Source of the DNA: Bog-473 sp963843365
Lineage (GTDB): Bacteria; Actinomycetota; Acidimicrobiia; Acidimicrobiales; RAAP-2
NCBI GenBank assembly: GCA_963843365.1
Contig: CAWJKG010000003.1
Coordinates: 682,001-746,000 of the forward strand
DNA: 64,000 nt
Direction: 5' to 3'
Below the pieces are notes generated by a model that saw only the letters and a program-made list of their open reading frames with translations, did not search any database and had not been told where the DNA came from. The translations under genes were made by a program, and so were the position numbers. This document shows, piece by piece, positions 37,347-46,057 of this stretch (position 1 is its first letter; every line of letters begins with the position of its first letter).

Positions 37347-38852
37347 GTGCAAGCCAGCACCCAGGTCGTCGAGACCGTCGATGTGCCGTCGGTGGCCGCC
37401 TCCATGCCGGTGGGCGCGCCGCCCGGGCCGCCCGTTCCGCCCGTCCCGGGAAGACGCCGCCGCGTGGCGCGGTCGGCGATCGAGGCGGCGGGGATCCTCA
37501 TCGGCATTGCGCTGGTGGCCTCGGTGGCGCGGGCGCACAGTCTCTCCAACGACGAATTCTGGTCGCTGGCCGCCGGGCAGTGGATGGTGGCCCACCACGC
37601 TTTCATGGGACTGGACCCCTTCAGCTACACGGAGGCCCAGCGCCGCTGGGTGACCGACGAGTGGGGATCGGAGCTCGCGCTGGCGGGGCTGTTCCGCGCC
37701 TTCGGCAACGAGGCCTACAGCCTGTACGCCGTCGTCCTCGGCGGCCTGTGCCTGGTGACCAGCGCGGTCTACGCCCGTGCGCTCGGGGCACGGGGTGGGC
37801 GGGTCGTGGCCATCGTCCTCGTCCTCGCCGTGGGCATCGCCGGGATTGTGGCGGGGGACCGGGGCCTCGACTTCTCCCTGGTGTGGCTGCCGCTCGAGTT
37901 GCTGCTGCTGACCAAGGCGCGTCGGGATCCCCGTTGGTTGATCCTCGTGCCCGTCCTCTGCCTGTTCTGGGTCAACACGCATGGGTCCATCCTGTTGGGA
38001 CTCGTGGTGCTCACGGTCGAGCTGGGTTGGTCGCTCATTCCCGCGGGCGTGGTCCGCCGGATCGGAGGCGTGCAGCAGTCGTCGTCGACCGGGCCGCTGG
38101 GCCTGGCCCTGCTCGGCAGTGTCCTCGCGTCCTGCATCACGCCGTACGGGCCGGGTCTCCTGGTCTACGACGTCGACGTCGCACGCAACGGCCAGATCGC
38201 GCAGTACATCAGCGAGTGGAACTCACCCAACTTCCATTCGGTCATGACACTGCTCGTCTATTGCGTGCCGTTGGCCGTCCTGGTGGCGTGCCTCTGGAGC
38301 CGGCGCATCCCCCTCCTCGAGGGCACCCTGGGTGTGCTGCTCTTCGTGGAGGCGCTGCAGACGCAGCGTCTTGCCGTGTACTTGCTGATCGTCGCGGCCG
38401 GCCTGGCCGCCACCCTCCCGGCCCGCGCACCGTGGGGCACGACGGCCCGGCGGTGGGCGGGCGGTGGACTGGTCGCGCTGACCATCGTCGTCCTCGCCAT
38501 CCCGGCGGTCCCGGCCGGGTCGGTGGCCTCGAATCAGCCCGTGCAGGCCTTCGACTACCTGCAGTCGCATCCGGGCCGGATCTTCACGGAATACACGTGG
38601 GGCGACTATTCGGTGGCACGGCACCGGGCCACCTTCGTCGACGGGCGGACGGATCTCTTCGAGGGGCGCGTGCTGACCGAGTTCATGGCGGTGACGAACC
38701 TCACCACGAACCCCGACCCGGTGCTGTCCGCTTCCCACGTCTCCTACGTGGTCTGGGCTCCCGGCACCCCGTTGGCGCTCTACCTCGGGCGCGACCCGCG
38801 CTGGCACGTGGTGGACCGCTCCGCGGTGGCGCTGGTCTTCGCGCGGCGTTGA
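37347..38852 (+). CDS. Polytopic membrane protein, GT-C-like, unknown function
   Basis: 501 residues from GTG 37347, after GAGGGGGGG. After a Pro-rich cytoplasmic start there are about ten hydrophobic segments. The loop following the first (SLSNDEFWSLAAGQWMVAHH, then DPFSYTEAQRRWVTDEWGSE) has the acidic-plus-aromatic pattern seen in a widespread family of uncharacterised bacterial membrane proteins distantly like GT-C glycosyltransferases. A soluble C-terminal part (IFTEYTWGDYSVARHRATFV, DGRTDLFEGRVL) closes the protein, as in those relatives. A role in transferring lipid-linked sugars is possible but unproved. Confidence 0.6.
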   Translation: MQASTQVVETVDVPSVAASMPVGAPPGPPVPPVPGRRRRVARSAIEAAGILIGIALVASVARAHSLSNDEFWSLAAGQWMVAHHAFMGLDPFSYTEAQRRWVTDEWGSELALAGLFRAFGNEAYSLYAVVLGGLCLVTSAVYARALGARGGRVVAIVLVLAVGIAGIVAGDRGLDFSLVWLPLELLLLTKARRDPRWLILVPVLCLFWVNTHGSILLGLVVLTVELGWSLIPAGVVRRIGGVQQSSSTGPLGLALLGSVLASCITPYGPGLLVYDVDVARNGQIAQYISEWNSPNFHSVMTLLVYCVPLAVLVACLWSRRIPLLEGTLGVLLFVEALQTQRLAVYLLIVAAGLAATLPARAPWGTTARRWAGGGLVALTIVVLAIPAVPAGSVASNQPVQAFDYLQSHPGRIFTEYTWGDYSVARHRATFVDGRTDLFEGRVLTEFMAVTNLTTNPDPVLSASHVSYVVWAPGTPLALYLGRDPRWHVVDRSAVALVFARR

Positions 38853-38863
38853 CGACGGCGCAG

Positions 38864-38880
38864 GCGCGCTCGCAGCGCGC
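38864..38880. terminator. Possible bidirectional terminator hairpin
   Basis: GCGCGC-TCGCA-GCGCGC between the convergent stops at 38852 and 38892; a third GCGCGC follows at 38886-38891. No U-tract is present, so it is only a candidate. Confidence 0.3.
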
Positions 38881-38891
38881 TCCCGGCGCGC

Positions 38892-39647
38892 TCAGGCCAG
38901 CGTGGCCTGCAGGCCGCGTAGATCGCCGTCCTCGTCACACCAGGTGTCGACCGCGTTGTAGCCCGCGGCGGCGAGGAGGGGGCCGAGCAACTCCGCCTGA
39001 TCCCCACCGAGCTCCAACAGCAGGAGACCACCGCGGCGGAGGAAGCCCGGTGCAGCCTGGACGACCCGCGCCAGCACCTCCGTGCCGTCGGGGCCGCCGT
39101 CGTAGTGCGCGGCGTCCTCGAACCCGAGGGTGTCGCGGGGCAGGAGGTGCAGCGCGGGGGAGGGGACATAGGGCACGACGGCGACGACCACGTCGGTCGC
39201 GCCGCGAAACGATCCGGGCACGGTCTCGAAGAGATCACCCAGGGAGGCCTCCACCCCGTTGGCCCGCGCACAGGCGACGGCGCGAGCATCGGTGTCCGTC
39301 GCCACGATGTGCGCCCGCGGCCGGGCCGCCCGCATGGTCGCCGCCACCGCCCCCGTCCCGGTGCACAGGTCCACGGCCCTGCCCTCGTCCGGCAGGCGGT
39401 CCGCCGCCCGCCGGGCCAGCTCGGTGCTCTGCCAGCGGGGGACGTAGACGCCCGGATGGACGTGCACGGCCAGTCGGCCGAAGTCGATCCGGCCCGTGAT
39501 CCAGGCCAGGGGCTCGCCGGCCAGGCGCCGGGCCGCCAGCGCGGCCAACGCGGCGTGGTCGCCGCCGGCCCGGTCGGCCAGCTCGGCTGCTTCCTCGTCG
39601 GCTGCGACACAGCCGGCCCGGGCCAGCCGGGCGGCCAGCGCGGCCAC
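38892..39647 (-). CDS. PrmC-related protein-(glutamine-N5) methyltransferase, putative
   Basis: 251 residues from GTG 39647, the only start in frame after the MFS stop 20 bp upstream. Features are GEPLAWITGRIDFGRLAVHV, then VYVPRWQSTELARRA, the SAM loop VDLCTGTGAVAATMRAARPR and the acidic ATDTDARAVACA. The NPPY motif that flips the glutamine in HemK/PrmC is replaced by VVPYVP. This matches the PrmC-related branch with unknown substrate, so release-factor methylation should not be assumed. Confidence 0.7.
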   Translation of the reverse strand: MAALAARLARAGCVAADEEAAELADRAGGDHAALAALAARRLAGEPLAWITGRIDFGRLAVHVHPGVYVPRWQSTELARRAADRLPDEGRAVDLCTGTGAVAATMRAARPRAHIVATDTDARAVACARANGVEASLGDLFETVPGSFRGATDVVVAVVPYVPSPALHLLPRDTLGFEDAAHYDGGPDGTEVLARVVQAAPGFLRRGGLLLLELGGDQAELLGPLLAAAGYNAVDTWCDEDGDLRGLQATLA

Positions 39648-39667
39648 GTGGTCGTCGGGTTCGGGCC

Positions 39668-41206
39668 TCAGTCGAGCATGGCCCCGGCGACCGGTGCCTC
39701 GCCGGCGGACCCGACCTCTCCGGCCTTCTCGTCGCCCCCGGATGCCGGTGCACGGTTGGGCAGGAACAAGGTGGGGATGAATGCGATGAGGATGGCGCCG
39801 ATGGCCCACCAGAAGGTGTGGGCGAAGGCGGCCGCCACGGGGTCGGCCACCTGGGGCGGCAGGGTGCCGGTCGAGGAGATCACCCCGGCGCTGCCGCCGG
39901 CCTTGGCCGCCGCCGGCCCCAGCTGGGTCACGATCTGGCGCTCCAGCACGACGGCGAACAAGGCAGTGGCGACGGAGCCGCCGACCTGGCGCACGATGTT
40001 CATCGTCGTGCTCGCCTTGGGGATCTCGGCGTGGCTGAGGTTGAAGTAGGCCGCGGCGGTCACGGGCATCATCGTCAACCCGAGGCCGATGCCGCGCACG
40101 AACAACGTCACCGCGAGGAGCACCTCGCTCGTCGACGAGGTGACGAAGGCGAAGGGGATGGTGGCCGCCGCCATCAACAGGATGCCGAACGGGACGATGC
40201 GCCGCGGTCCCACCCGGTCCGTCATGCTCCCCGCCCACCGCATGATGCAGGCGGCGCCGATGCCCTGCGGCGCCATCAGCAGCCCGGCCACCCACGCTTC
40301 TTGTCCACGGGCGATCTGGTAGTAGAGCGGCAGCAGGAACATGGAGCCGAACAGCGTGAAGCCCAGCATGAAGATGCAGATGTTGGCGATGGTGAAGCTG
40401 CGGTCCTTGAAGAGGTGCAGCTCCAGCAACGGGTTCTTGATGTGCAGCGCATGGATGATGAAGCCGCCCATCAGCACGACGCCCAGCACGAAGCTGATCA
40501 CCACGGACGGACTGGTGAAGCTGCCCGTCGTGCCGACCTCGGCCAGCGAGTAGACGAGAGCGGCCAGCCCGGGGGAGAGAAGGCAGAACCCGAGGGTGTC
40601 GAAGGAGGAGACGAAGCGCTCGTCGGTGTCCCACTTGGGCAGCCATCGGCTCGAGAGCAGCAGCGTGACGATGCCGATCGGCAGGTTGATGTAGAAGATC
40701 CAGCGCCAGCTGACGTTCGACACGATGAGCCCGCCGATGACCGGCCCCATGATCGGCCCGAGCACCAAGGGGACGCCGATGATGCTCATGACGCGGCCCA
40801 TGCGCTGCGGGCCGGCCGCCCGGGCCAGGATCGACTGCCCGACCGGGAGCAGCATGCCGCCGCCGATGCCCTGGAGCACCCGGAAGGCGATGAGCGAGTT
40901 GGCCGACCAGGCCACGCCGCACAGGCACGAGCCGACGATGAACAGGGTGAGCGAGGTCATCCAGACCAACTTGGCCCCGAAGCGGTCAACCGCCCAGCCG
41001 GTGACGGGGATGACGATGGACAGCGCCAGCAGGTACCCGGTGGCGACCCATTGGATGGTCGTGACCGAGACATGGAAGTCCCGTCCGAGCGTGGCCAGCG
41101 CCACCGCCACAATGGTCGTGTCGAGGATCGACATGATCGATCCCAGGACGACCACGCTCGACGTGCGGCGCAGCTCGGGGGACAGGGTGTACGAGGTGGA
41201 GGCCAT
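39668..41206 (-). CDS. DHA2-type (EmrB/QacA) multidrug MFS exporter
   Basis: 512 residues, about 14 membrane segments. ILDTTIVAVALATLGRDFHV is the DHA2 motif D1 and WVATGYLLALSIVIPVTGWA, then DRFGAKLVWM follow as motif A. VLQGIGGGMLLPVGQSILAR and LGPIMGPVIGGL give motifs B and C, marking a drug/proton antiporter. No ribosome site precedes ATG 41206, and the promoter -10 is only 12 nt upstream. A MarR gene is divergent across about 70 bp, and a dyad overlaps the shared promoter, so induction by a toxic substrate is likely. Confidence 0.85.
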   Translation of the reverse strand: MASTSYTLSPELRRTSSVVVLGSIMSILDTTIVAVALATLGRDFHVSVTTIQWVATGYLLALSIVIPVTGWAVDRFGAKLVWMTSLTLFIVGSCLCGVAWSANSLIAFRVLQGIGGGMLLPVGQSILARAAGPQRMGRVMSIIGVPLVLGPIMGPVIGGLIVSNVSWRWIFYINLPIGIVTLLLSSRWLPKWDTDERFVSSFDTLGFCLLSPGLAALVYSLAEVGTTGSFTSPSVVISFVLGVVLMGGFIIHALHIKNPLLELHLFKDRSFTIANICIFMLGFTLFGSMFLLPLYYQIARGQEAWVAGLLMAPQGIGAACIMRWAGSMTDRVGPRRIVPFGILLMAAATIPFAFVTSSTSEVLLAVTLFVRGIGLGLTMMPVTAAAYFNLSHAEIPKASTTMNIVRQVGGSVATALFAVVLERQIVTQLGPAAAKAGGSAGVISSTGTLPPQVADPVAAAFAHTFWWAIGAILIAFIPTLFLPNRAPASGGDEKAGEVGSAGEAPVAGAMLD

Positions 41207-41213
41207 GGCGATT

Positions 41214-41240
41214 ACTTCATAATACTCAAATGTATGGAGT
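41214..41240. promoter_or_regulatory. MarR-type operator dyad
   Basis: ACTTCATA-N11-TATGGAGT, eight-base arms with one mismatch, in the marR/MFS divergent region. It covers the -10 and spacer of the MFS promoter, the position expected for repression. Confidence 0.55.
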
Positions 41241-41246
41241 TGTCAA
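41219..41246 (-). promoter_or_regulatory. Promoter of the MFS exporter gene
   Basis: On the minus strand TTGACA (41246-41241), 16 nt, TATTAT (41224-41219), 12 nt before ATG 41206. It is a near-consensus sigma-70 promoter lying inside a locally AT-rich patch. Confidence 0.65.
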
Positions 41247-41274
41247 AGACTTTCCCCGGTGGGACAATCGGTCC

Positions 41275-41739
41275 ATGGGAACGGCCGAGGACGCATTCGA
41301 GCGCCTGCGCCGGGTCGCCTTCGACGGCGAGCACGTGGAGCGCATGGCCGCGCTCGGGGCCCGTCTGCAGCTGTCGCCCGGCGTGATCAAGACCCTGATG
41401 CGCCTGGGCAAGAAGGACGGCGTGTCCATGGGCGAGATGGCCCGTGGCATCGGCGTGGACCCCTCCTACATCACCGCGCTCGTCGACGACCTCGATACCC
41501 GGGGCCTCGCTCGCCGGGAGCCCGCGCCCTACGACCGCCGGGTGAAGATCATCGTCCTGACCGACGCCGGTCGCGCCGTGGCGGCGGACATCGACCAGGT
41601 CTTGTCGGTTCCGCCGGCGGCGTTCGAGAGCCTGTCGCAGGCCGAGCTCCGTCAGCTGCGCGACCTCCTCGACAAAGTGGTGGAGGCGCAGGAAGCCGAC
41701 CGCACCGTGCGGCCTGACGACATCGCGGCGGCCTCCTGA
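41275..41739 (+). CDS. MarR-family transcriptional regulator
   Basis: 154 residues from ATG 41275; an earlier in-frame ATG at 41230 would lie within the operator and lacks a ribosome site. The winged helix reads LSPGVIKTLMRLGKKDGVSM, then GEMARGIGVDPSYITALVDD as recognition region and RREPAPYDRRVKIIVLTDAG as wing with the conserved DxRxK-like DRRVK. It most likely represses the divergent DHA2 exporter and responds to an exporter substrate. Confidence 0.85.
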   Translation: MGTAEDAFERLRRVAFDGEHVERMAALGARLQLSPGVIKTLMRLGKKDGVSMGEMARGIGVDPSYITALVDDLDTRGLARREPAPYDRRVKIIVLTDAGRAVAADIDQVLSVPPAAFESLSQAELRQLRDLLDKVVEAQEADRTVRPDDIAAAS

Positions 41740-41812
41740 CCCATCCGCCGGGCCCGGCATCGCACAACGCCGGCTGCAGCACCGGCTCCCGGGTCGGCCG
41801 GTCCCGGCCCGG

Positions 41813-41818
41813 TAGCGT
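41813..41818 (+). promoter_or_regulatory. -10 hexamer of a probable near-leaderless transcript for the ABC exporter
   Basis: TAGCGT ends 8 nt before ATG 41827; no ribosome site lies in between. Confidence 0.35.
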
Positions 41819-41826
41819 CAGGGCCG

Positions 41827-42738
41827 ATGTCGGGAGCGCCCATCGTGGTCGAGCACCTGTCCAAGTCCTATGGGGCCACGGTGGCGGTGCGCGACGTGAG
41901 CTTCGAGGTGCAGAAGGGCGAGGTGTTCGCCTTGCTCGGACCGAACGGCGCCGGGAAGACCACCACCGTCGAGATCCTCGAGGGATTCCGCGACCGGAGC
42001 AGCGGCACGGTGCGCACACTCGGGGTCGATCCGGCCGACCACAGCACGCAGCGCTGGCTGCGCACGCGCATCGGCGTCGTGTTGCAGGAGCTCGCCATTG
42101 AGCCGTACTACTCGGTGCGCCAGGTGCTCTCGCGCAACGCGGGGTACTACCCGAGCCCGCGCCCCATCGACGAGGTCATCGATCTCATCGGCTTGCGCGA
42201 GAAGGCCGACGAGCGGATCAAGAAGCTCTCGGGCGGCCAGCAGCGACGCCTCGACGTGGGCCTCGGCATCATCGGCAATCCCGAGCTCCTCTTCCTCGAC
42301 GAGCCGACCACCGGCCTCGACCCGGCTGGCCGCCGTGACACCTGGGACCTGATCAAGCGCTTGTCCTCGGCGGGGACCACTGTCCTCCTGACGACCCATT
42401 ACATGGACGAGGTGGAGGCGTTGGCCCAGCGGGTGGCCGTGCTGTTCGGGCAGGAGATCGTGGCCAGTGGCACCCCGTCGTCCATCGGCGGACGGGACAT
42501 GGGCGCGGTGACCATCCGCTTCCGCCTGCCCGAAGGGGTGGCGCTGGGTGAGCTGCCGTTCCCGGCCGAGCCGGCCGCGGGAGACGACCACGTGCTCATC
42601 CACACCGAGGACGAGCTGCGCGTGCTGCACGAACTGACCGGCTGGGCGTTGGACGGCGGTCACCCGCTGGCGGGGCTGTCCGTGCTGCGTGAGTCCCTCG
42701 AAGACGTCTACCTGGGCCTGACGAGGTCGGACGCATGA
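41827..42738 (+). CDS. ABC transporter ATP-binding protein, DrrA type
   Basis: 303 residues. Walker A GPNGAGKTTT (38-47), the Q-loop in VVLQELAIEPYYSVRQVL, signature LSGGQQRR near 136, Walker B LLFLDEPTTGLDP, and the H-loop in LLTTHYMDEVEALAQ are all intact. The C-terminal about 70 residues are the regulatory extension found in DrrA-like proteins. It pairs with the permease that begins four bases before its stop. Export of a lipid, glycolipid or antibiotic is typical of this family; the biosynthetic genes facing it suggest the cargo may be their product. Confidence 0.9.
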   Translation: MSGAPIVVEHLSKSYGATVAVRDVSFEVQKGEVFALLGPNGAGKTTTVEILEGFRDRSSGTVRTLGVDPADHSTQRWLRTRIGVVLQELAIEPYYSVRQVLSRNAGYYPSPRPIDEVIDLIGLREKADERIKKLSGGQQRRLDVGLGIIGNPELLFLDEPTTGLDPAGRRDTWDLIKRLSSAGTTVLLTTHYMDEVEALAQRVAVLFGQEIVASGTPSSIGGRDMGAVTIRFRLPEGVALGELPFPAEPAAGDDHVLIHTEDELRVLHELTGWALDGGHPLAGLSVLRESLEDVYLGLTRSDA

Positions 42739-43574
42739 GTGCGGCCCCTGCCGATGGCGCCGGCACACCGACGCTGGAGGTACCGGAGAAGGGGTCGTTC
42801 CGCGGCCTGAGCGACTTCCCGCTGGTGGCGCGCCAGGTGGGCTTCGAGCAGCTGTCGTTCTGGCTCAACCCCATCGGCGCGTTGATGACGATCGCCTTCT
42901 CGGTCGTGTTCCTCATCCTCCTGGGCGCCACGGCGGGGACCACGACCGTGAGCTCGTACGGTCACATCAAGCTCATCGACTACTACGTGGCGGGCTTCTG
43001 CGGCTACGGCGTCATGGCCGCCTGCTTCACCATCCTGGCCATCACATTGGTGAACCGGCGCGAGATGGGCCTTCTGAAGCGGCTCCGCCTGAGCCCGCTC
43101 CCCACCTGGATGGCGATGGCCGCCGTGCTGATCAACGCCATGATCATCGCCGCCCTCGGTGTGATCCTCTTGTTGGTGGTCGGCCGCGTCGGCTACAGCG
43201 TGCATGGGCCGGTGCACTGGCTGCCCTTCATCGTCACACTGGTCGTCGCCATGCTCTGCTACAGCGCGTTGGGCGTGGGGATGAGCACGTTGGTGCCCAA
43301 CGCGGACGCAGCGGGGCCCATGGTGAGCCTCACCTTCTTCATCCTCGTGGCGCTGTCGGGGCTGTGGTTCCCGATCGCTCCCGGCTCGGGCCTGGCCTCG
43401 TTCGCCAACTTCTTCCCCATCCGCCATCTCATCGACGCGCTGGTAGCCTCCTTCACGGGTGAACCGGGCACGCCCGTGTGGCCCTGGCACGACCTGGGCG
43501 TGATGGCCATCTGGGGCGTGGGCGGCGCCATCGTGGGCCTGCGCCGTTGGAGCTGGTCACCGAAGCGGGGCTGA
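42735..43574 (+). CDS. ABC-2 type permease, DrrB type
   Basis: 279 residues, ATG overlapping the ATPase stop (translational coupling). Six hydrophobic segments follow a soluble N-terminus (LSDFPLVARQVGFEQLSFWL), in the usual ABC-2 order: LMTIAFSVVFLILLGATAGT, VMAACFTILAITLVNRREMG, MAMAAVLINAMIIAALGVIL, LPFIVTLVVAMLCYSALGVG, then the NxD-containing PNADAAGPMVSL, and the closing IWGVGGAIVGL. It forms the membrane half of the exporter. It converges with the SDR gene at 3-bp distance. Confidence 0.85.
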   Translation: MSAAPADGAGTPTLEVPEKGSFRGLSDFPLVARQVGFEQLSFWLNPIGALMTIAFSVVFLILLGATAGTTTVSSYGHIKLIDYYVAGFCGYGVMAACFTILAITLVNRREMGLLKRLRLSPLPTWMAMAAVLINAMIIAALGVILLLVVGRVGYSVHGPVHWLPFIVTLVVAMLCYSALGVGMSTLVPNADAAGPMVSLTFFILVALSGLWFPIAPGSGLASFANFFPIRHLIDALVASFTGEPGTPVWPWHDLGVMAIWGVGGAIVGLRRWSWSPKRG

Positions 43575-43576
43575 TC

Positions 43577-44320
43577 TCAGCAGGTCAGCCCGCCGTCCAC
43601 CACGACCACCTGTCCGGTGAGGAACCGGTTGGCGGGGTCGGTCAGGAAGAGCACAGCCCGCGCCACGTCCTCGGGCTCCCCGAGCCGGCCCAGGGGAGTG
43701 CGCCGGGCGATCTGGCCCAGCTGGTCCTCGTCGAGGCCGTGGCTCATCTCGGTGCGCAGGTACCCCGGCGCCACGCTGTTGACGGTGATGCCGCGTGATC
43801 CGAGCTCACGGGCCAGCGCCCGGGTGAGGCCGTCGAGGGCGGCTTTCGTCGCCCCGTAGACCGAGAGCCCGCGATACCCCGACAGCCCCACCACCGAGGA
43901 GATGTTGACGATCGCACCGGACCGCCGGGACAACATCACGCGGCTGGCCGCCCGTGTGACGTACACGGTGCCCTTCAGGTTCAGGTCGATCACCTGGTCC
44001 AGTGCCTCGTCACCGAACAGCCCGATGACACCCTCGCGGGCGACGCCGGCGTTGTTGACCAACACGTCGATCCGGCCCCAGCGTTCTGCCGCTTCCTTGA
44101 CGAAGCGCTCGGCGTCGGCCGGGTTGGCGACGTCGGCCGCTACGAAATGGAAGCGTTCCTTGTACTCAGGGTCGTCCTCCCAGGCCCGGACGGTGTCCGT
44201 GCTCGTGCGGGCGCAGGTCTCGACGCAGTAGCCGGCCTCCAGGAAGGCCTGGACCAGGCCGGCCCCCAGCCCCCGGCTGCCGCCCGTCACCAGCGCGAGG
44301 CGCGGAGTGGCTTCACTCAT
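43577..44320 (-). CDS. SDR ketoreductase, FabG-like
   Basis: 247 residues. ALVTGGSRGLGAGLVQAFLE with CARTS suggests NADPH, NNAGVAREGVIG holds the NNAG, and SSVVGLSGYRGLSVYGATKA holds the Ser-Tyr-Lys triad. It ends in a FabG-like FLTGQVVVVDGGLTC. It probably reduces a beta-keto or keto-acyl group, perhaps on the carrier protein two genes upstream. Its ATG overlaps the ligase stop by 8 bases, making it the last gene of a four-gene minus-strand operon. Confidence 0.85.
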   Translation of the reverse strand: MSEATPRLALVTGGSRGLGAGLVQAFLEAGYCVETCARTSTDTVRAWEDDPEYKERFHFVAADVANPADAERFVKEAAERWGRIDVLVNNAGVAREGVIGLFGDEALDQVIDLNLKGTVYVTRAASRVMLSRRSGAIVNISSVVGLSGYRGLSVYGATKAALDGLTRALARELGSRGITVNSVAPGYLRTEMSHGLDEDQLGQIARRTPLGRLGEPEDVARAVLFLTDPANRFLTGQVVVVDGGLTC

Positions 44321-45717
44321 GCTCGGTCCCCCTCACTGTCTTGCCGCCCCGGGTCTCGACGGCATCGACCACTGTGACGCTGCGCGGCTGCCAGGCCCGC
44401 GGCAGGTCGGCCACGGCTTCCTTGACGTCGCGTCGGATCGTGTCGGCGTCCATGCGGTCGACGCCTCCGCTCGGCACGATCTCCACGGCCACGATGGCGC
44501 CGGTCAGCTTGCTCGGGCGGCCGAAGACGCGGGCGGCCTCGACGGATTCCAGGGCGAGGATCCGCTCTTCGACCGGCAAGGGGTGGACCTTGACGCCTCC
44601 CACGTTGATGATCTCGGACTGCCGGCCCCGGAAGAGCACACGCGTGCCGACGATTTCGATCAGGTCGCCCGTCGGCCGCCAGGCGGTCGCGCTGGGTGGG
44701 TCGGCGTCCGTGTCTTCGGCATAACCGAGCATGCCGGCCTCGGCCCGGACCCACAGCTCGCCGTTCTCCGCTCGCACGTTGGACGTCGGGTTCGATGCGC
44801 TCCACAGCGAGGCGATCGAGATACCCGGCAGACCGTCGTTCACCGAGGTGATCGAGCCGAATTCCGTCGATGCGTAGACCTGTGACACACGGGCCAGAGG
44901 GAAGGTGGCTCGAATCTCGTCCAGGAGGTCTGCCGGACTGGCCTCACCGCCCAAGGTGATCTGTTCCAAGCGGGGGAGTTGTACGCCGACGGCTGCGCGC
45001 TTCGGCGAGGAGGAAGCGCCAGTACGTCGGCGTTGCACTGACGCAGGTGACCCCCTCGGACAGCATGGCCTCGAGCCCGTCCTTCGGCTGGCGCGGAAAA
45101 GGTGCCACGAGGGTCGCCCGGCTGGCCAGCACGTGCAACAGGACCTGAACGCCGGCGAACTGCTGCGGGCCGTAGGCGAGCAGCCAACGTTGGTCCGGCT
45201 TGGGCGCGACCTTCGCCACGGTCTGGCTGAGCACCCGCCAGTCGTGCCGTGCCGCCTTGGGGGCACCCGTGGTGCCGGTGGTGCGGATGACGAGGGGTTG
45301 CGGGTGCGGTTGCGGGCGGTCGGCGGACGGTTCGAAGTCCGTGCCGGGCACCGCCGTCTCGGTCAGGAGCTCCTCGGGCCTGACTATCTCCAGAGACCCG
45401 TCTGCCACGTCGTCGCGACGCGTCACCAGGACGTCGTGCGTGAGCGCGGCCGTCTCGGCGCGCAGGACGGCGGCATCGGTGTCGGGCTGGTACTGGCAGG
45501 GCTCGGCGCCGGCCAGGGCGGCACCGGCCAGCAGGCGCAGGACCCACGCGGCGTCCGGTTCCGCGACGGCGAAGCGCGTCAGTCCGCGGCGCTGCAGGCC
45601 GGCCGCCACCCGCCGGGCATCGTCGAGCAGCTCGCCGTACGACCACGACCCCTCCGGGGTGATGACGGCCGTCCGCTCCGCGGCGTCGCCCGCGGCGACT
45701 TCGAGCAGAGTGATCAT
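44313..45717 (-). CDS. AMP-dependent acyl/aryl-acid ligase, frameshifted
   Basis: ATG 45717 overlaps the ACP stop (ATGA). The adenylation motif RTTGTTGAPKAARHDW, then LLAYGPQQFAGVQVLLHVLA, VYASTEFGSITSVND, the hinge PTGDLIEIVGTRVLFRGRQS and EIINVGGVKVHPLPVEERIL identify an ANL-superfamily enzyme. The final lysine is in RGGKTVRGTEHE. The frame breaks at 44994-45000, where GCGC stands for one alanine codon; repaired it is about 467 residues. It should activate a carboxylic acid with ATP and load it onto CoA or, given the adjacent gene, the carrier protein. Confidence 0.75.
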
Positions 45718-45965
45718 TCGGTGCGGACGGCTGCGTAGAAGGCCACGATGTCGCCGACCGTCTCGGGCAGATCACCCCCGGCGGAGAACGGGTCGGATCC
45801 GAATTCGTCCTCCAGCATGGCGGAGAGCTCCGCCGCTTCCAGCGAGTCGAGACCGAGGCCGTCGCCCCACAGGCCGGTGTCGTCCGTCCAGCCCTGCGCA
45901 CCCTTGTCCGTGCGGCCGAGGAACTCGGCCACGACGGCGTGCACCTGGTCTTGTCCTGCATTCAT
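45714..45965 (-). CDS. Acyl carrier protein
   Basis: 83 residues from ATG 45965, after AAAGGATC. The phosphopantetheine serine is in GDGLGLDSLEAAELSAMLED (DSL motif), and the short four-helix layout and acidic second helix fit a free-standing ACP. It is coupled to the AMP-dependent ligase by a four-base overlap and lies 92 bp after the methyltransferase. As this window shows no fatty-acid synthase genes around it, it is probably dedicated to the local pathway. Confidence 0.85.
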   Translation of the reverse strand: MNAGQDQVHAVVAEFLGRTDKGAQGWTDDTGLWGDGLGLDSLEAAELSAMLEDEFGSDPFSAGGDLPETVGDIVAFYAAVRTE

Positions 45966-46057
45966 TGGTTGATCCTTTCGGGTCGAGGTCGTGAGGCTGA
46001 GCTGGGCTGTACGGCGAGGGCTGGGCGGTGCGGCTGGGCTCGGCGGCGCGGAGGGGG

